A DNA stretch of 22,528 nt, taken from positions 1 through 22,528 of the forward strand of contig NZ_JAYGHV010000292.1 in the NCBI RefSeq assembly GCF_034932145.1, in the 5' to 3' direction. This document shows, piece by piece, positions 7,842 through 13,643 of this stretch; position 1 is the stretch's first letter, and every line of letters begins with the position of its first letter. The notes beneath the pieces are model-generated. The model did not search any database and was not told where the DNA came from. It saw nothing but the letters and a program-made list of their open reading frames with translations. This DNA is from CCY15215 sp034932145 (GTDB lineage Bacteria; Cyanobacteriota; Cyanobacteriia; Cyanobacteriales; Spirulinaceae). The translations under genes were made by a program, and so were the position numbers.

Positions 7842-8018
7842 ATGAAACTCTTTTATCGCGGACACAGCTACACGGCTCATACTCATATCATCCCGGCTAC
7901 CGATGTTACTGTAGAAGGAAAATATCGCGGCGCTAATATTACTTGGCATAATAAGCAAGCACGGGTTAAACACTCGGACCAACTCACCTATCGCGGGGTT
8001 CGGCATACGGGTGGTTAA
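7842..8018 (+). CDS. DUF4278 small basic protein under riboswitch control
   Basis: A 58-residue protein of the cyanobacterial DUF4278 family, recognised by MKLFYRG at the start and two further YRG motifs (Tyr5, Tyr28 and Tyr50, about 22 residues apart). It is strongly basic, with nine Lys/Arg against three Asp/Glu, plus six His. It has no membrane segment or signal. The ATG at 7842 is chosen because GGAGG lies 8 nt upstream and the family begins MKL; an in-frame ATG at 7827 would lie upstream of that site. Biochemical function is unknown. Its leader (NtcA box over the -10, glutamine aptamer, buried ribosome site) suggests a protein made only when nitrogen is plentiful. Small basic regulators of glutamine synthetase are controlled in this way, so a protein-protein regulatory role is a reasonable but untested inference. 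Confidence 0.8.
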   Translation: MKLFYRGHSYTAHTHIIPATDVTVEGKYRGANITWHNKQARVKHSDQLTYRGVRHTGG

Positions 8019-8142
8019 ACGCAAATATTGCAAGGATCTGGGCAATACACCCCTACCTCGGTAAACCCAACTGTAGGAGGGCAATACTTGCATTCTCAAA
8101 TTATAGTTAATCATCAGGATTTGATGTAACTTGAGCATACTT

Positions 8143-8172
8143 GAGAGAGAGAGGCTATAGTCTCTCTTTCTC
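8143..8172. terminator. Terminator-like hairpin after the DUF4278 gene
   Basis: A purine run of GAGAGAGAGAG and a pyrimidine run of TCTCTCTTTCTC flank GGCTATAG. They form a stem of at least six pairs between convergent genes (DUF4278 and moaB). There is no clean T-run, only ATTGCAATTTT after it. It could act in both directions. Confidence 0.4.
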
Positions 8173-8187
8173 TATTGCAATTTTAAT

Positions 8188-8694
8188 TCACAAAGAAGAA
8201 CCGCGAACCTGAGTAACGAGGTGAATCAGTTCAGGTAAGATAAGTTTGTCGATCGCTAACTTCACAGCATTACTCGATCCGGGTAGGGAAAAAATTAAGC
8301 GTTGGCGATAAATACCTGCAACAGCACGGGAGGCGATCGCCCTCGAGCCAATCTCTTGATAACTTAAATAACGAAAAATTTCTCCAAAACCGGGAAGTGT
8401 TTTTTCTAGGATACCTGCTAGAGCGTCATAGGTTGTATCCCTGGGAGCAATTCCCGTCCCACCATTAAAAATAAGAACCTCGATATTAAGGCGATCGCAC
8501 AGCATTTGGACTTGTTCTAAGATTTGTTCGGGTTCATCTTTAACAATTTGATATGCCTCAATACGATGACCTTGCGCTTGTAGTAACTCCTGAATGAGTT
8601 GGCCACTGCGATCGCTTTGAGGAGTGCGAGTATCGCTTGCAGTGACCACAGCACAACCAATAGAACGAGGTTTAATATCTGGATGAGGAGACAT
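8188..8694 (-). CDS. moaB: Molybdenum cofactor biosynthesis protein MoaB/MogA family
   Basis: A 168-residue cytoplasmic protein of the MoCF-binding fold. It carries the signature NGGTGIAPRDTTYDAL (about residues 77-92) and the C-terminal LPGSSNAVKLAIDKLI (about 139-154), where the first Gly-rich loop binds molybdopterin. MogA adenylylates molybdopterin before molybdate insertion. MoaB homologues are the bacterial or archaeal equivalents, and the two cannot be told apart by eye. Length is normal. Molybdenum cofactor is needed for nitrate reductase, a loose functional link to the nitrogen-controlled gene downstream, but there is no operon: that gene lies on the opposite strand. A heptamer repeat begins 6 nt upstream of the start codon, and no Shine-Dalgarno is visible. 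Confidence 0.9.
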   Translation of the reverse strand: MSPHPDIKPRSIGCAVVTASDTRTPQSDRSGQLIQELLQAQGHRIEAYQIVKDEPEQILEQVQMLCDRLNIEVLIFNGGTGIAPRDTTYDALAGILEKTLPGFGEIFRYLSYQEIGSRAIASRAVAGIYRQRLIFSLPGSSNAVKLAIDKLILPELIHLVTQVRGSSL

Positions 8695-8700
8695 TTAAGA

Positions 8701-8728
8701 GTTGATAGTTGATAGTTGATAGTTGATA
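8701..8728. repeat. Heptanucleotide tandem repeat (GTTGATA) x4
   Basis: Four perfect copies of GTTGATA sit 6 nt upstream of the moaB start codon. This is the same unit, cyclically shifted, and the same strand as the repeat at 5831-5863. Confidence 0.85.
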
Positions 8729-8758
8729 ACTAGGAGAAGATAAAGGATGAAAGATCAA

Positions 8759-8852
8759 TAGAACTTACGCAGCTAGGGAGCGAGACGCTCCCACTCCCGT
8801 ATTCTATTGTTATGGTAGTGCGGGCATCTTGCCCGCTAATGCGTAAGTTCTA
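8759..8852. mobile_element. MITE-like palindromic element with 13-bp terminal inverted repeats
   Basis: TAGAACTTACGCA (8759-8771) and TGCGTAAGTTCTA (8840-8852) are a perfect inverted repeat. The interior holds two clean hairpins: GGGAGC/GCTCCC (8776-8781, 8787-8792) and GCGGGC/GCCCGC (8820-8825, 8831-8836). The outermost TA on each side could be the target duplication of an IS630/Tc1-type transposase. There is no coding capacity, so it is non-autonomous. It lies between moaB and psb28 without touching either gene. Family assignment is inference. Confidence 0.65.
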
Positions 8853-8895
8853 ATCAAAAAAATCAAGTTTGCTTCCTCCTCTTCTCCTGTTTCCC

Positions 8896-9240
8896 CTATT
8901 TTTGACTGCCAGTAAATTCTAATCCTTGTTCTTCAGCATAACGTTCCATGAAGCGCATAAAGCGATCCCATTCTTCAGAAGATCGCATGATTAATAAGAC
9001 TTCAATTCCGACGGCTTTCCCATTGATAAATTTGGCTTTAACTTCCCGTGTAACGATTTCCCCTTCTTCATCAATGAGATAACACCCTGTAATATCGTCG
9101 TTATAGTCAGGTGCAAGAATTTTGGGATTTTCAAAGTAGAATGTTGCAGTCCCACTGCTTTCATCCTTAGCTCGCGTTAAACGGACATTAGGCACTTCTT
9201 CTTCAACAATGCCTCTAGAAAATTGAATTTGAGCAGTCAT
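8896..9240 (-). CDS. psb28: Photosystem II assembly protein Psb28
   Basis: A 114-residue soluble protein matching Psb28 along its whole length. It opens MTAQIQFSRGIVEE, has TFYFENPKIL in the middle and closes EEWDRFMRFMERYAEEQGL. Psb28 binds the cytoplasmic face of the CP47-containing photosystem II assembly intermediate (RC47), and is also linked to chlorophyll-protein and PSI biogenesis. The frame is open for 42 more codons upstream, but family members start at MTAQIQF. An AAGGA stands about 10 nt before this ATG, and the upstream extension runs into promoter and repeat sequence. It is monocistronic, with its own promoter at 9282-9310. Confidence 0.93.
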   Translation of the reverse strand: MTAQIQFSRGIVEEEVPNVRLTRAKDESSGTATFYFENPKILAPDYNDDITGCYLIDEEGEIVTREVKAKFINGKAVGIEVLLIMRSSEEWDRFMRFMERYAEEQGLEFTGSQK

Positions 9241-9281
9241 TCCGGTTTTTTCCTTAACATTTCGCAACTTTTTTCTAATAA

Positions 9282-9310
9282 AGTATATCTTATTACGCTC
9301 CTCTTGTCGC
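9282..9310 (-). promoter_or_regulatory. psb28 promoter
   Basis: Read on the minus strand, GCGACA (9310-9305) and TATACT (9287-9282) are separated by 17 nt. They match the -35 at 4/6 and the -10 at 5/6. Transcription would start near 9275, about 35 nt before the psb28 ATG. Confidence 0.55.
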
Positions 9311-9320
9311 ATTCGGGCAA

Positions 9321-9408
9321 AAGGGAACAGGGAACAGGCAAGGGGGAGGGAACAGGGAACAGGCAATAGGCAATAGGTAATAGAGGGAGAGGGAACAGAG
9401 GGAGAGGA
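9321..9408. repeat. Degenerate heptanucleotide repeat (AGGGAAC / AGGCAAT / GGGAGAG)
   Basis: Period-7 units drift from AGGGAAC through AGGCAAG and AGGCAAT to GAGGGAG variants, in the divergent spacer between the psb28 promoter and pyrE. Just after it, TTACCGATTA occurs twice (9415-9424 and 9435-9444), 20 bp apart. Confidence 0.7.
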
Positions 9409-9462
9409 TACAATTTACCGATTACCTAGTACCATTACCGATTAGCTATCCCCATAAAACCG

Positions 9463-10026
9463 ATGAACGCAAATACAGAAGCCCTTCGCCAAACTTTACT
9501 CGAATTATTGGTACAATACGCCTATAAAGAGGGAGATTTTGTACTTTCTTCCGGACAGCGCAGCAGCTATTATATTAACTGCAAGCCAGTGACCTTGAAA
9601 GCAGAAGGCGCATTGGCGATCGGAAAATTGTTATTTACTCAGCTTCCCGAGGAGACGCAAGCTGTAGCGGGATTGACATTAGGTGCAGATCCGATCGTCA
9701 CTGCTGTTAGTCTGATTTCTGCTTTGGAAAATGCTCCTATTCCCGGTCTGATTATTCGTAAAGAAGCGAAAGGACATGGTACAAAGGCTTATATTGAAGG
9801 TCCTAGTTTGAAAGCGGGTGCCAAAGTCGTCGTTTTAGAAGATGTTGTTACAACAGGCAAATCGGCTTTGTTAGCAGTACAACGCTTGCGCGATGCAGGA
9901 TATACGGTTGAATGGATCGTCGCTTTAGTCGATCGCGAACAAGGTGGACAACAATTATACGAGTCAGAAGGATTAAAATTTAAGACTCTCTTTTCTATAA
10001 AAGAACTGAAAAGCAATTATCAATAA
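9463..10026 (+). CDS. pyrE: Orotate phosphoribosyltransferase
   Basis: A 187-residue enzyme joining orotate to PRPP to give orotidine 5'-phosphate, the fifth step of de novo UMP synthesis (EC 2.4.2.10). Recognised by SSGQRSSYYINCKPVTL near residue 30, the dimer-loop region RKEAKGHGTK, and the PRPP motif VVLEDVVTTGKS near 123-134. The length is typical of stand-alone PyrE; no OMP decarboxylase is fused. No Shine-Dalgarno is seen before the ATG. ruvA follows on the same strand 31 bp later, so the two may be co-transcribed, although they share no pathway. Confidence 0.93.
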   Translation: MNANTEALRQTLLELLVQYAYKEGDFVLSSGQRSSYYINCKPVTLKAEGALAIGKLLFTQLPEETQAVAGLTLGADPIVTAVSLISALENAPIPGLIIRKEAKGHGTKAYIEGPSLKAGAKVVVLEDVVTTGKSALLAVQRLRDAGYTVEWIVALVDREQGGQQLYESEGLKFKTLFSIKELKSNYQ

Positions 10027-10032
10027 TTGATT

Positions 10033-10053
10033 CCCTACTCCCTACTCCCTACT
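10033..10053. repeat. Heptanucleotide tandem repeat (CCCTACT) x3
   Basis: Three perfect copies fill most of the 31-bp pyrE-ruvA spacer and end 4 nt before the ruvA ATG, where a ribosome binding site would normally be. Confidence 0.8.
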
Positions 10054-10057
10054 CCTA

Positions 10058-10690
10058 ATGATTAGTTATCTCAGAGGAAAAGCGATCGCCTTGACCAAAA
10101 CCCTCAACAAGCGCGTTATTTTAGTGGTTGAAACCAACGATATTGGTTACGAAATACAAATAACATCCCGTTTAGCCAGGCAAATTCCCATCGGTACGGA
10201 AGAAGTAACGCAAGTATTTACCCATCAACAAGTTCGCGAGGATAATTTGATTTTATATGGTTTTTCTGCTGCAGCCGAACGCGATTTATTTCGTCAATTG
10301 ATCGGGGTTAGCGGCATTGGCGCACAACTGGCGATCGCCTTAATTGATACCCTCGGATTAACAGAGTTGGTGCAGGCGATCGTGACCGAAAATACTCATC
10401 TTCTGGCAAAAACTCCTGGTGTAGGCAAAAAAACTGCCGAACGCATTGCTTTAGAATTAAAAACAAAACTGTCACAATGGCGACAAGCTGCGGGAATTTC
10501 TCTTGCAACTTCTTCTGTAGGACCCTCATCGGAAATTCAAGAAGATGTAGAAATGACTCTCCTTGCATTAGGATATGAAAATGAGGAAATTCAACAAGCG
10601 CTTTCTGTTTTAAGTACCGACGCGCAATTGTTGAAAAATCCTGCATCTGAGGAATGGATTAGAAGCGCGATCGCCTGGTTGAGCCAGTAA
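10058..10690 (+). CDS. ruvA: Holliday junction branch migration protein RuvA
   Basis: A 210-residue subunit that tetramerises on Holliday junctions and recruits the RuvB motor. Domain I (about 1-65) is the OB-fold starting MISYLRGKAIA. Domain II carries both helix-hairpin-helix motifs: LIGVSGIGAQLAIALI near 82-97 and LAKTPGVGKKTAERIA near 117-132. Domain III (about 155-210) is the RuvB-contacting three-helix bundle, with the typical ALGYENEEIQQAL. Length is normal. ruvB and ruvC are not nearby. The start is preceded by a heptamer repeat and lacks a Shine-Dalgarno, so translation may be leaderless-like or coupled to pyrE. Confidence 0.94.
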   Translation: MISYLRGKAIALTKTLNKRVILVVETNDIGYEIQITSRLARQIPIGTEEVTQVFTHQQVREDNLILYGFSAAAERDLFRQLIGVSGIGAQLAIALIDTLGLTELVQAIVTENTHLLAKTPGVGKKTAERIALELKTKLSQWRQAAGISLATSSVGPSSEIQEDVEMTLLALGYENEEIQQALSVLSTDAQLLKNPASEEWIRSAIAWLSQ

Positions 10691-10735
10691 GATTTACTCG
10701 CGCTAGAGAAAATTCTCGACGTTTAATAGTTAGCA

Positions 10736-12610
10736 ATGTTAAATAAATTTTTTGGTACAATTAAATTTCAGTTATTAGTTTTATTAGTAGGAAGCACCTC
10801 AATTCCCGTGTTGGTTGTTGGGATTTATGGGATTTATTCTTCAACAAATGCTCTCTCAAAAGTTGCCACTATTCAAGAACAAAATCGAGTTACAGATCGT
10901 AAAGAGAAAGTAACTACATTTTTAGAAGGAATTGAAAATGATGTTTTATTCTTAAGCAAAGTTCCTCCCATTCAAGGGATGATTCGTGCTGAAGCAAATG
11001 AAGGCGTTGATACTGAGAATAGTTCAACTTTTGAACAGTGGCAGAAGCGACTTAGTGAGATTTTTTCCTCAAAGTTAGAATCAAAGTCTTACTATTTTAG
11101 TCTGCGCTATATTGATGAAAAGGGGGATGAATTTGTTAGAGTCGATTCTGAAGATAATAAAATTAATATTATTCCGCGATCGCAGTTACAAAATAAAGCA
11201 GATCGTCCTTATTTCCAAGATACAATGCAATTATCAGAACGAGCAGTCTATGCCAGTCCTGTTAACCTTAATCAAGAAAGAGGAGCTATTGAATACCCCT
11301 ATAAGTTAGTAATTCGTTATTCGACTCCTATTTTCGATCCTGCGGGCAATCGTCAAGGGTTAATTATTGTCAATGTATCGGCAAAACGTTTAGTTGATTT
11401 TATTAGAAATGAAAATAAAGATAAGAATACAGAAATTTTTGTTATTAATCAAGATGGATATTATGTTTATCATCCTGATTCTAACAAAGAATGGGGCTTC
11501 GATCTAGAACGCGATGATAATTTTTCTCAAGATTATTCTGAAAGCATTGCCAAGCAAATTTTAGAGAGCGATCGCGGCTATATCGATCGCGAAACTGACA
11601 AATTAATTAGTTTTGATACGGTGGTTCTCAATGAAAAAACGGGAGCATCTTTAAAGATTATTTATCTCGTTCCCAAAGCGATTGTTTTTCAACCGATTGC
11701 TCATTTTAGATGGGTTGCTAGTTTGGTGATTCTTTCTTCTCTAGCGCTTGCATTGGCCATCGGAGTGACTAAAATTCAACAATTAAGCAATCTTATCAAA
11801 CAATTAAGCGATCGCGTTGTAACAGCTTGTCACGAAATTCTCACGACGACGATCGGCCAAGAAAGAATCTCGACAGATCAATCAACTTCTACGAATCAAA
11901 CTAAGGTTATTATGGACGATCTGGGTATCGTTTCGCGTCAGTCAGAGGAGCAAGCGCAATCATCTTTAATTTCCGCCCAAAAAGCCTTAGAAATGACAGA
12001 AAGTGGCAATCGTTCTGTGGAAGAAAACATTTTCAAAATGTCTGAAGTCCGAGAGAAAGTAGATGCGATCGCCAAACAAATTGCAACTTTAAATCAAAAA
12101 ACCAATGAAATCGGCAAAATCTCTCAATTAGTCTCTGAAATTGCCAATCAAACCAATCTTTTAGCCTTAAATGCTTCTGTAGAAGCAGTTCATGCAGGGG
12201 AACATGGTAAAGGGTTTTCTGTGGTAGCAGTAGAAATCCGAAAATTAGCCGACCAAAGCAAAGAATCTGCCGATCGCATTAATGGTATTGTGACAAATAT
12301 TAACAAGGAAATTAATATCGTTGTTCGAGTGGTCAAGGAAGGCGATCGCACGGTAGAAGAAGGGGTTAAAATTGCGCGATCGACAGATTTGGCATTTAGT
12401 GAAGTGAAAAATGCCGTCAATGATGTGGTTTTGAATAATCAACAAATTGCTATGAATGTGCGTCAGCAAGTTGAAGCTATTCGGGTGGCGATCGATGCGG
12501 TGGATGCGATCGATCGCGGAGTCAGAGAAACTGCAACAGGAGCCAGTCAAACTCGACAGGAAACAGAGAAATTAAATCAAACCGCGATCGATCTTAAACA
12601 AATTGTTTAG
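10736..12610 (+). CDS. Methyl-accepting chemotaxis protein with periplasmic Cache-type sensor
   Basis: A 624-residue membrane receptor. TM1 is at about 11-33 and TM2 at about 326-345. They enclose a roughly 290-residue extracytoplasmic domain with Cache-like features: DRPYFQDTM, a ligand-pocket core, and repeated IVNVSAKRLVDFI / IFVINQDGYYVYHP strands. The cytoplasmic part is a long coiled coil whose hairpin tip, near 470-500, reads ANQTNLLALNASVEAVHAGE, the CheA/CheW-binding signature. No HAMP domain is recognisable after TM2, and there is no C-terminal pentapeptide for CheR/CheB tethering. No che genes are close. Such receptors steer type IV pilus phototaxis or chemotaxis in cyanobacteria; the ligand is unknown. 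It starts 45 bp after ruvA without a visible Shine-Dalgarno. Confidence 0.88.
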   Translation: MLNKFFGTIKFQLLVLLVGSTSIPVLVVGIYGIYSSTNALSKVATIQEQNRVTDRKEKVTTFLEGIENDVLFLSKVPPIQGMIRAEANEGVDTENSSTFEQWQKRLSEIFSSKLESKSYYFSLRYIDEKGDEFVRVDSEDNKINIIPRSQLQNKADRPYFQDTMQLSERAVYASPVNLNQERGAIEYPYKLVIRYSTPIFDPAGNRQGLIIVNVSAKRLVDFIRNENKDKNTEIFVINQDGYYVYHPDSNKEWGFDLERDDNFSQDYSESIAKQILESDRGYIDRETDKLISFDTVVLNEKTGASLKIIYLVPKAIVFQPIAHFRWVASLVILSSLALALAIGVTKIQQLSNLIKQLSDRVVTACHEILTTTIGQERISTDQSTSTNQTKVIMDDLGIVSRQSEEQAQSSLISAQKALEMTESGNRSVEENIFKMSEVREKVDAIAKQIATLNQKTNEIGKISQLVSEIANQTNLLALNASVEAVHAGEHGKGFSVVAVEIRKLADQSKESADRINGIVTNINKEINIVVRVVKEGDRTVEEGVKIARSTDLAFSEVKNAVNDVVLNNQQIAMNVRQQVEAIRVAIDAVDAIDRGVRETATGASQTRQETEKLNQTAIDLKQIV

Positions 12611-12612
12611 AA

Positions 12613-12709
12613 ATTCGACAACAAACTCAATTGGTATATCCGGACGATCTGAAAAACGAAATTGTACGACAACGATCGCGTGTCCATCATTAACAATTCC
12701 AGAAATCAC
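12613..12709 (-). pseudogene. Truncated clan AA aspartic protease gene (N-terminal remnant)
   Basis: A GTG start at 12709-12707 overlaps the stop of the upstream 90-residue gene as GTGA, a classic translational-coupling overlap. The frame then reads VISGIVNDGHAIVVVQFRF, followed by SDRPDIPIEFVVE. This matches my recollection of the start of cyanobacterial clan AA aspartic proteases, where an IEFVxDTGF-type active site should follow. Instead the frame passes into the end of the chemoreceptor gene (stop of that gene at 12608-12610) and terminates at 12572-12574. The catalytic Asp-Thr-Gly and everything beyond are missing. Most likely the 3' part was deleted where the chemoreceptor gene now ends. 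Identification is by recalled family pattern, so moderately sure. Confidence 0.55.
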
Positions 12710-12978
12710 TTGATAATACGCTCCATCATACCACCAAAAGAAGCCGCAACATTATATCCGATGCGAATTCCAAAAAGTCTAGCATTTTGATTATTCTTGC
12801 TCAGATTTTCTGCTGCTTGCAAACCGTTTTTATCAACTTCATAGTGACCTGTAGTAACGTCGATAATCACCATTTTGCCAATATTATCTTCCGATTCAAC
12901 TTGCTCTCGAATTTTGCTTTCATAAAGCTGTTTGGCAATTTTTCCGACTTCCTCATGGCTTAAAAGGATTGTTTGCAT
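12706..12978 (-). CDS. Conserved hypothetical protein, partner of an aspartic protease remnant
   Basis: A 90-residue soluble protein starting MQTILLSHEEVGKIAKQLYE. It has an acidic and charged helical first half, then GKMVIIDVTTGHYEVD (a short beta-hairpin-like stretch) and a C-terminal FGIRIGYNVAASFGG. I recall this as a cyanobacterial family commonly encoded just upstream of a clan AA aspartic protease; function is unknown. The ATG at 12978 is preferred over an in-frame TTG at 12981, because a purine-rich GGGGGAG stands 7 nt upstream of the ATG. Its stop overlaps the GTG of the downstream remnant. The pairing could be a toxin-antitoxin-like or processing module, but nothing in the sequence proves it. 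The gene itself looks intact. Confidence 0.7.
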   Translation of the reverse strand: MQTILLSHEEVGKIAKQLYESKIREQVESEDNIGKMVIIDVTTGHYEVDKNGLQAAENLSKNNQNARLFGIRIGYNVAASFGGMMERIIK

Positions 12979-13135
12979 CAACTAACTCCCCCTCGATTGC
13001 TTCTCTTTTTCGATTATAGGCGATCGCTATCATAATTACCAAATTTAATCTTTGATTTAAGCAAGAGGGAATGTTTACTATTCAATGATGAGGATAGGTT
13101 ATAGTATGAAGAGCGTGTATTTTGGATATCTAACC

Positions 13136-13399
13136 ATGATCGGTACAAGTATTCGTCTTAGCCAAGAAGCTCAACAGATTTTAATTAAAGCAGCCGCTTT
13201 TAAACAGATGTCTGTCGAAGCTCTAGCTTCAGAAATCCTCAATGAAGTCATCCCAGAAAAGCTGAGTTCTCTAATTAAAGAGCCTGAAACTAAGCGCGAT
13301 CGCCAGACTGCTTTGGCTGGGACTAAACCTTTTATTTTCTATGGAACTCCCGAAGAGTCTGGACTTCCTGTTGATGAATGGGATATGGATAAGCAATGA
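13136..13399 (+). CDS. VapB-like antitoxin of a VapBC toxin-antitoxin module
   Basis: An 87-residue small protein: an N-terminal DNA-binding-like part, GTSIRLSQEAQQILIKAA through VEALASEILNEVI, and an acidic, probably disordered tail ending ESGLPVDEWDMDKQ, the type that wraps around a PIN toxin. Its stop overlaps the start of the PIN remnant as ATGA, so the two were once coupled. In-frame ATGs exist further upstream (13085, 13088, 13106). The start at 13136 is chosen because the upstream residues (MRIGYSMKSVYFGYL) do not look like family sequence; the choice is not certain. VapB normally neutralises VapC and represses the operon. Here the toxin is broken, so it is an orphan antitoxin that could still regulate or neutralise related toxins elsewhere. 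Confidence 0.7.
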   Translation: MIGTSIRLSQEAQQILIKAAAFKQMSVEALASEILNEVIPEKLSSLIKEPETKRDRQTALAGTKPFIFYGTPEESGLPVDEWDMDKQ

Positions 13400-13604
13400 T
13401 TATTCTTGATACTCATATTTTTTGATTCCTATTTCCCCTATGATCGCTGTTGAATCTTATACCTTACCGGGAGAATTTCATAAAGACCCTGCGGATAGGA
13501 TTATTGTTGCGACAGCAAGAGTTTATGGTTGTTCGTTAATGACTAAAGACGGTAATATTCTTGCTTATCCTCATGTGCAGTTAATCCCCACAACAACTTC
13601 CTAA
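13396..13604 (+). pseudogene. VapC-type PIN-domain toxin with internal deletion
   Basis: The ATG at 13396 overlaps the antitoxin stop and gives MIILDTHIF, the canonical PIN start with the first catalytic Asp, then a stop at once. From 13422, in a different frame, the sequence resumes as a PIN C-terminus: IAVESYTLPGEFHKDPADR, then IIVATARVYGCSLMTKDG and ILAYPHVQLI. Intact family members are about 130 residues, so roughly 60-75 central codons, including the middle acidic residue, are missing and the frame has shifted. VapC proteins are RNases; this one cannot be active. The C-terminal piece reads as a 60-codon open frame from a TTG but should not be taken for a gene. Confidence 0.8.
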
Positions 13605-13605
13605 A

Positions 13606-13621
13606 ACGATCGCTAGATCGT
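13606..13621. terminator. Short hairpin between convergent genes
   Basis: ACGATC (13606-13611) and GATCGT (13616-13621) pair around GCTA, between the toxin remnant and the convergent Mg-chelatase-family gene. ATTGTTTC follows. It is a weak candidate terminator, and it also overlaps HIP1-like sequence. Confidence 0.25.
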
Positions 13622-13643
13622 ATTGTTTCAATTCAACCCACTA

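Noticed and set aside
8034..8100. GGGCAATAC direct repeat and CCTAC/GTAGG pairing as a CRISPR-like or regulatory RNA
   Set aside because: Only two copies without regular spacers, and the stem is five pairs; insufficient support.
9241..9366. N-terminal extension of Psb28 by 42 residues
   Set aside because: It is encoded by promoter and heptamer-repeat DNA and is not found in the family.
13422..13604. 60-codon open frame as an independent gene
   Set aside because: It starts at TTG inside a PIN domain and matches only the toxin C-terminus, so it is a pseudogene fragment.
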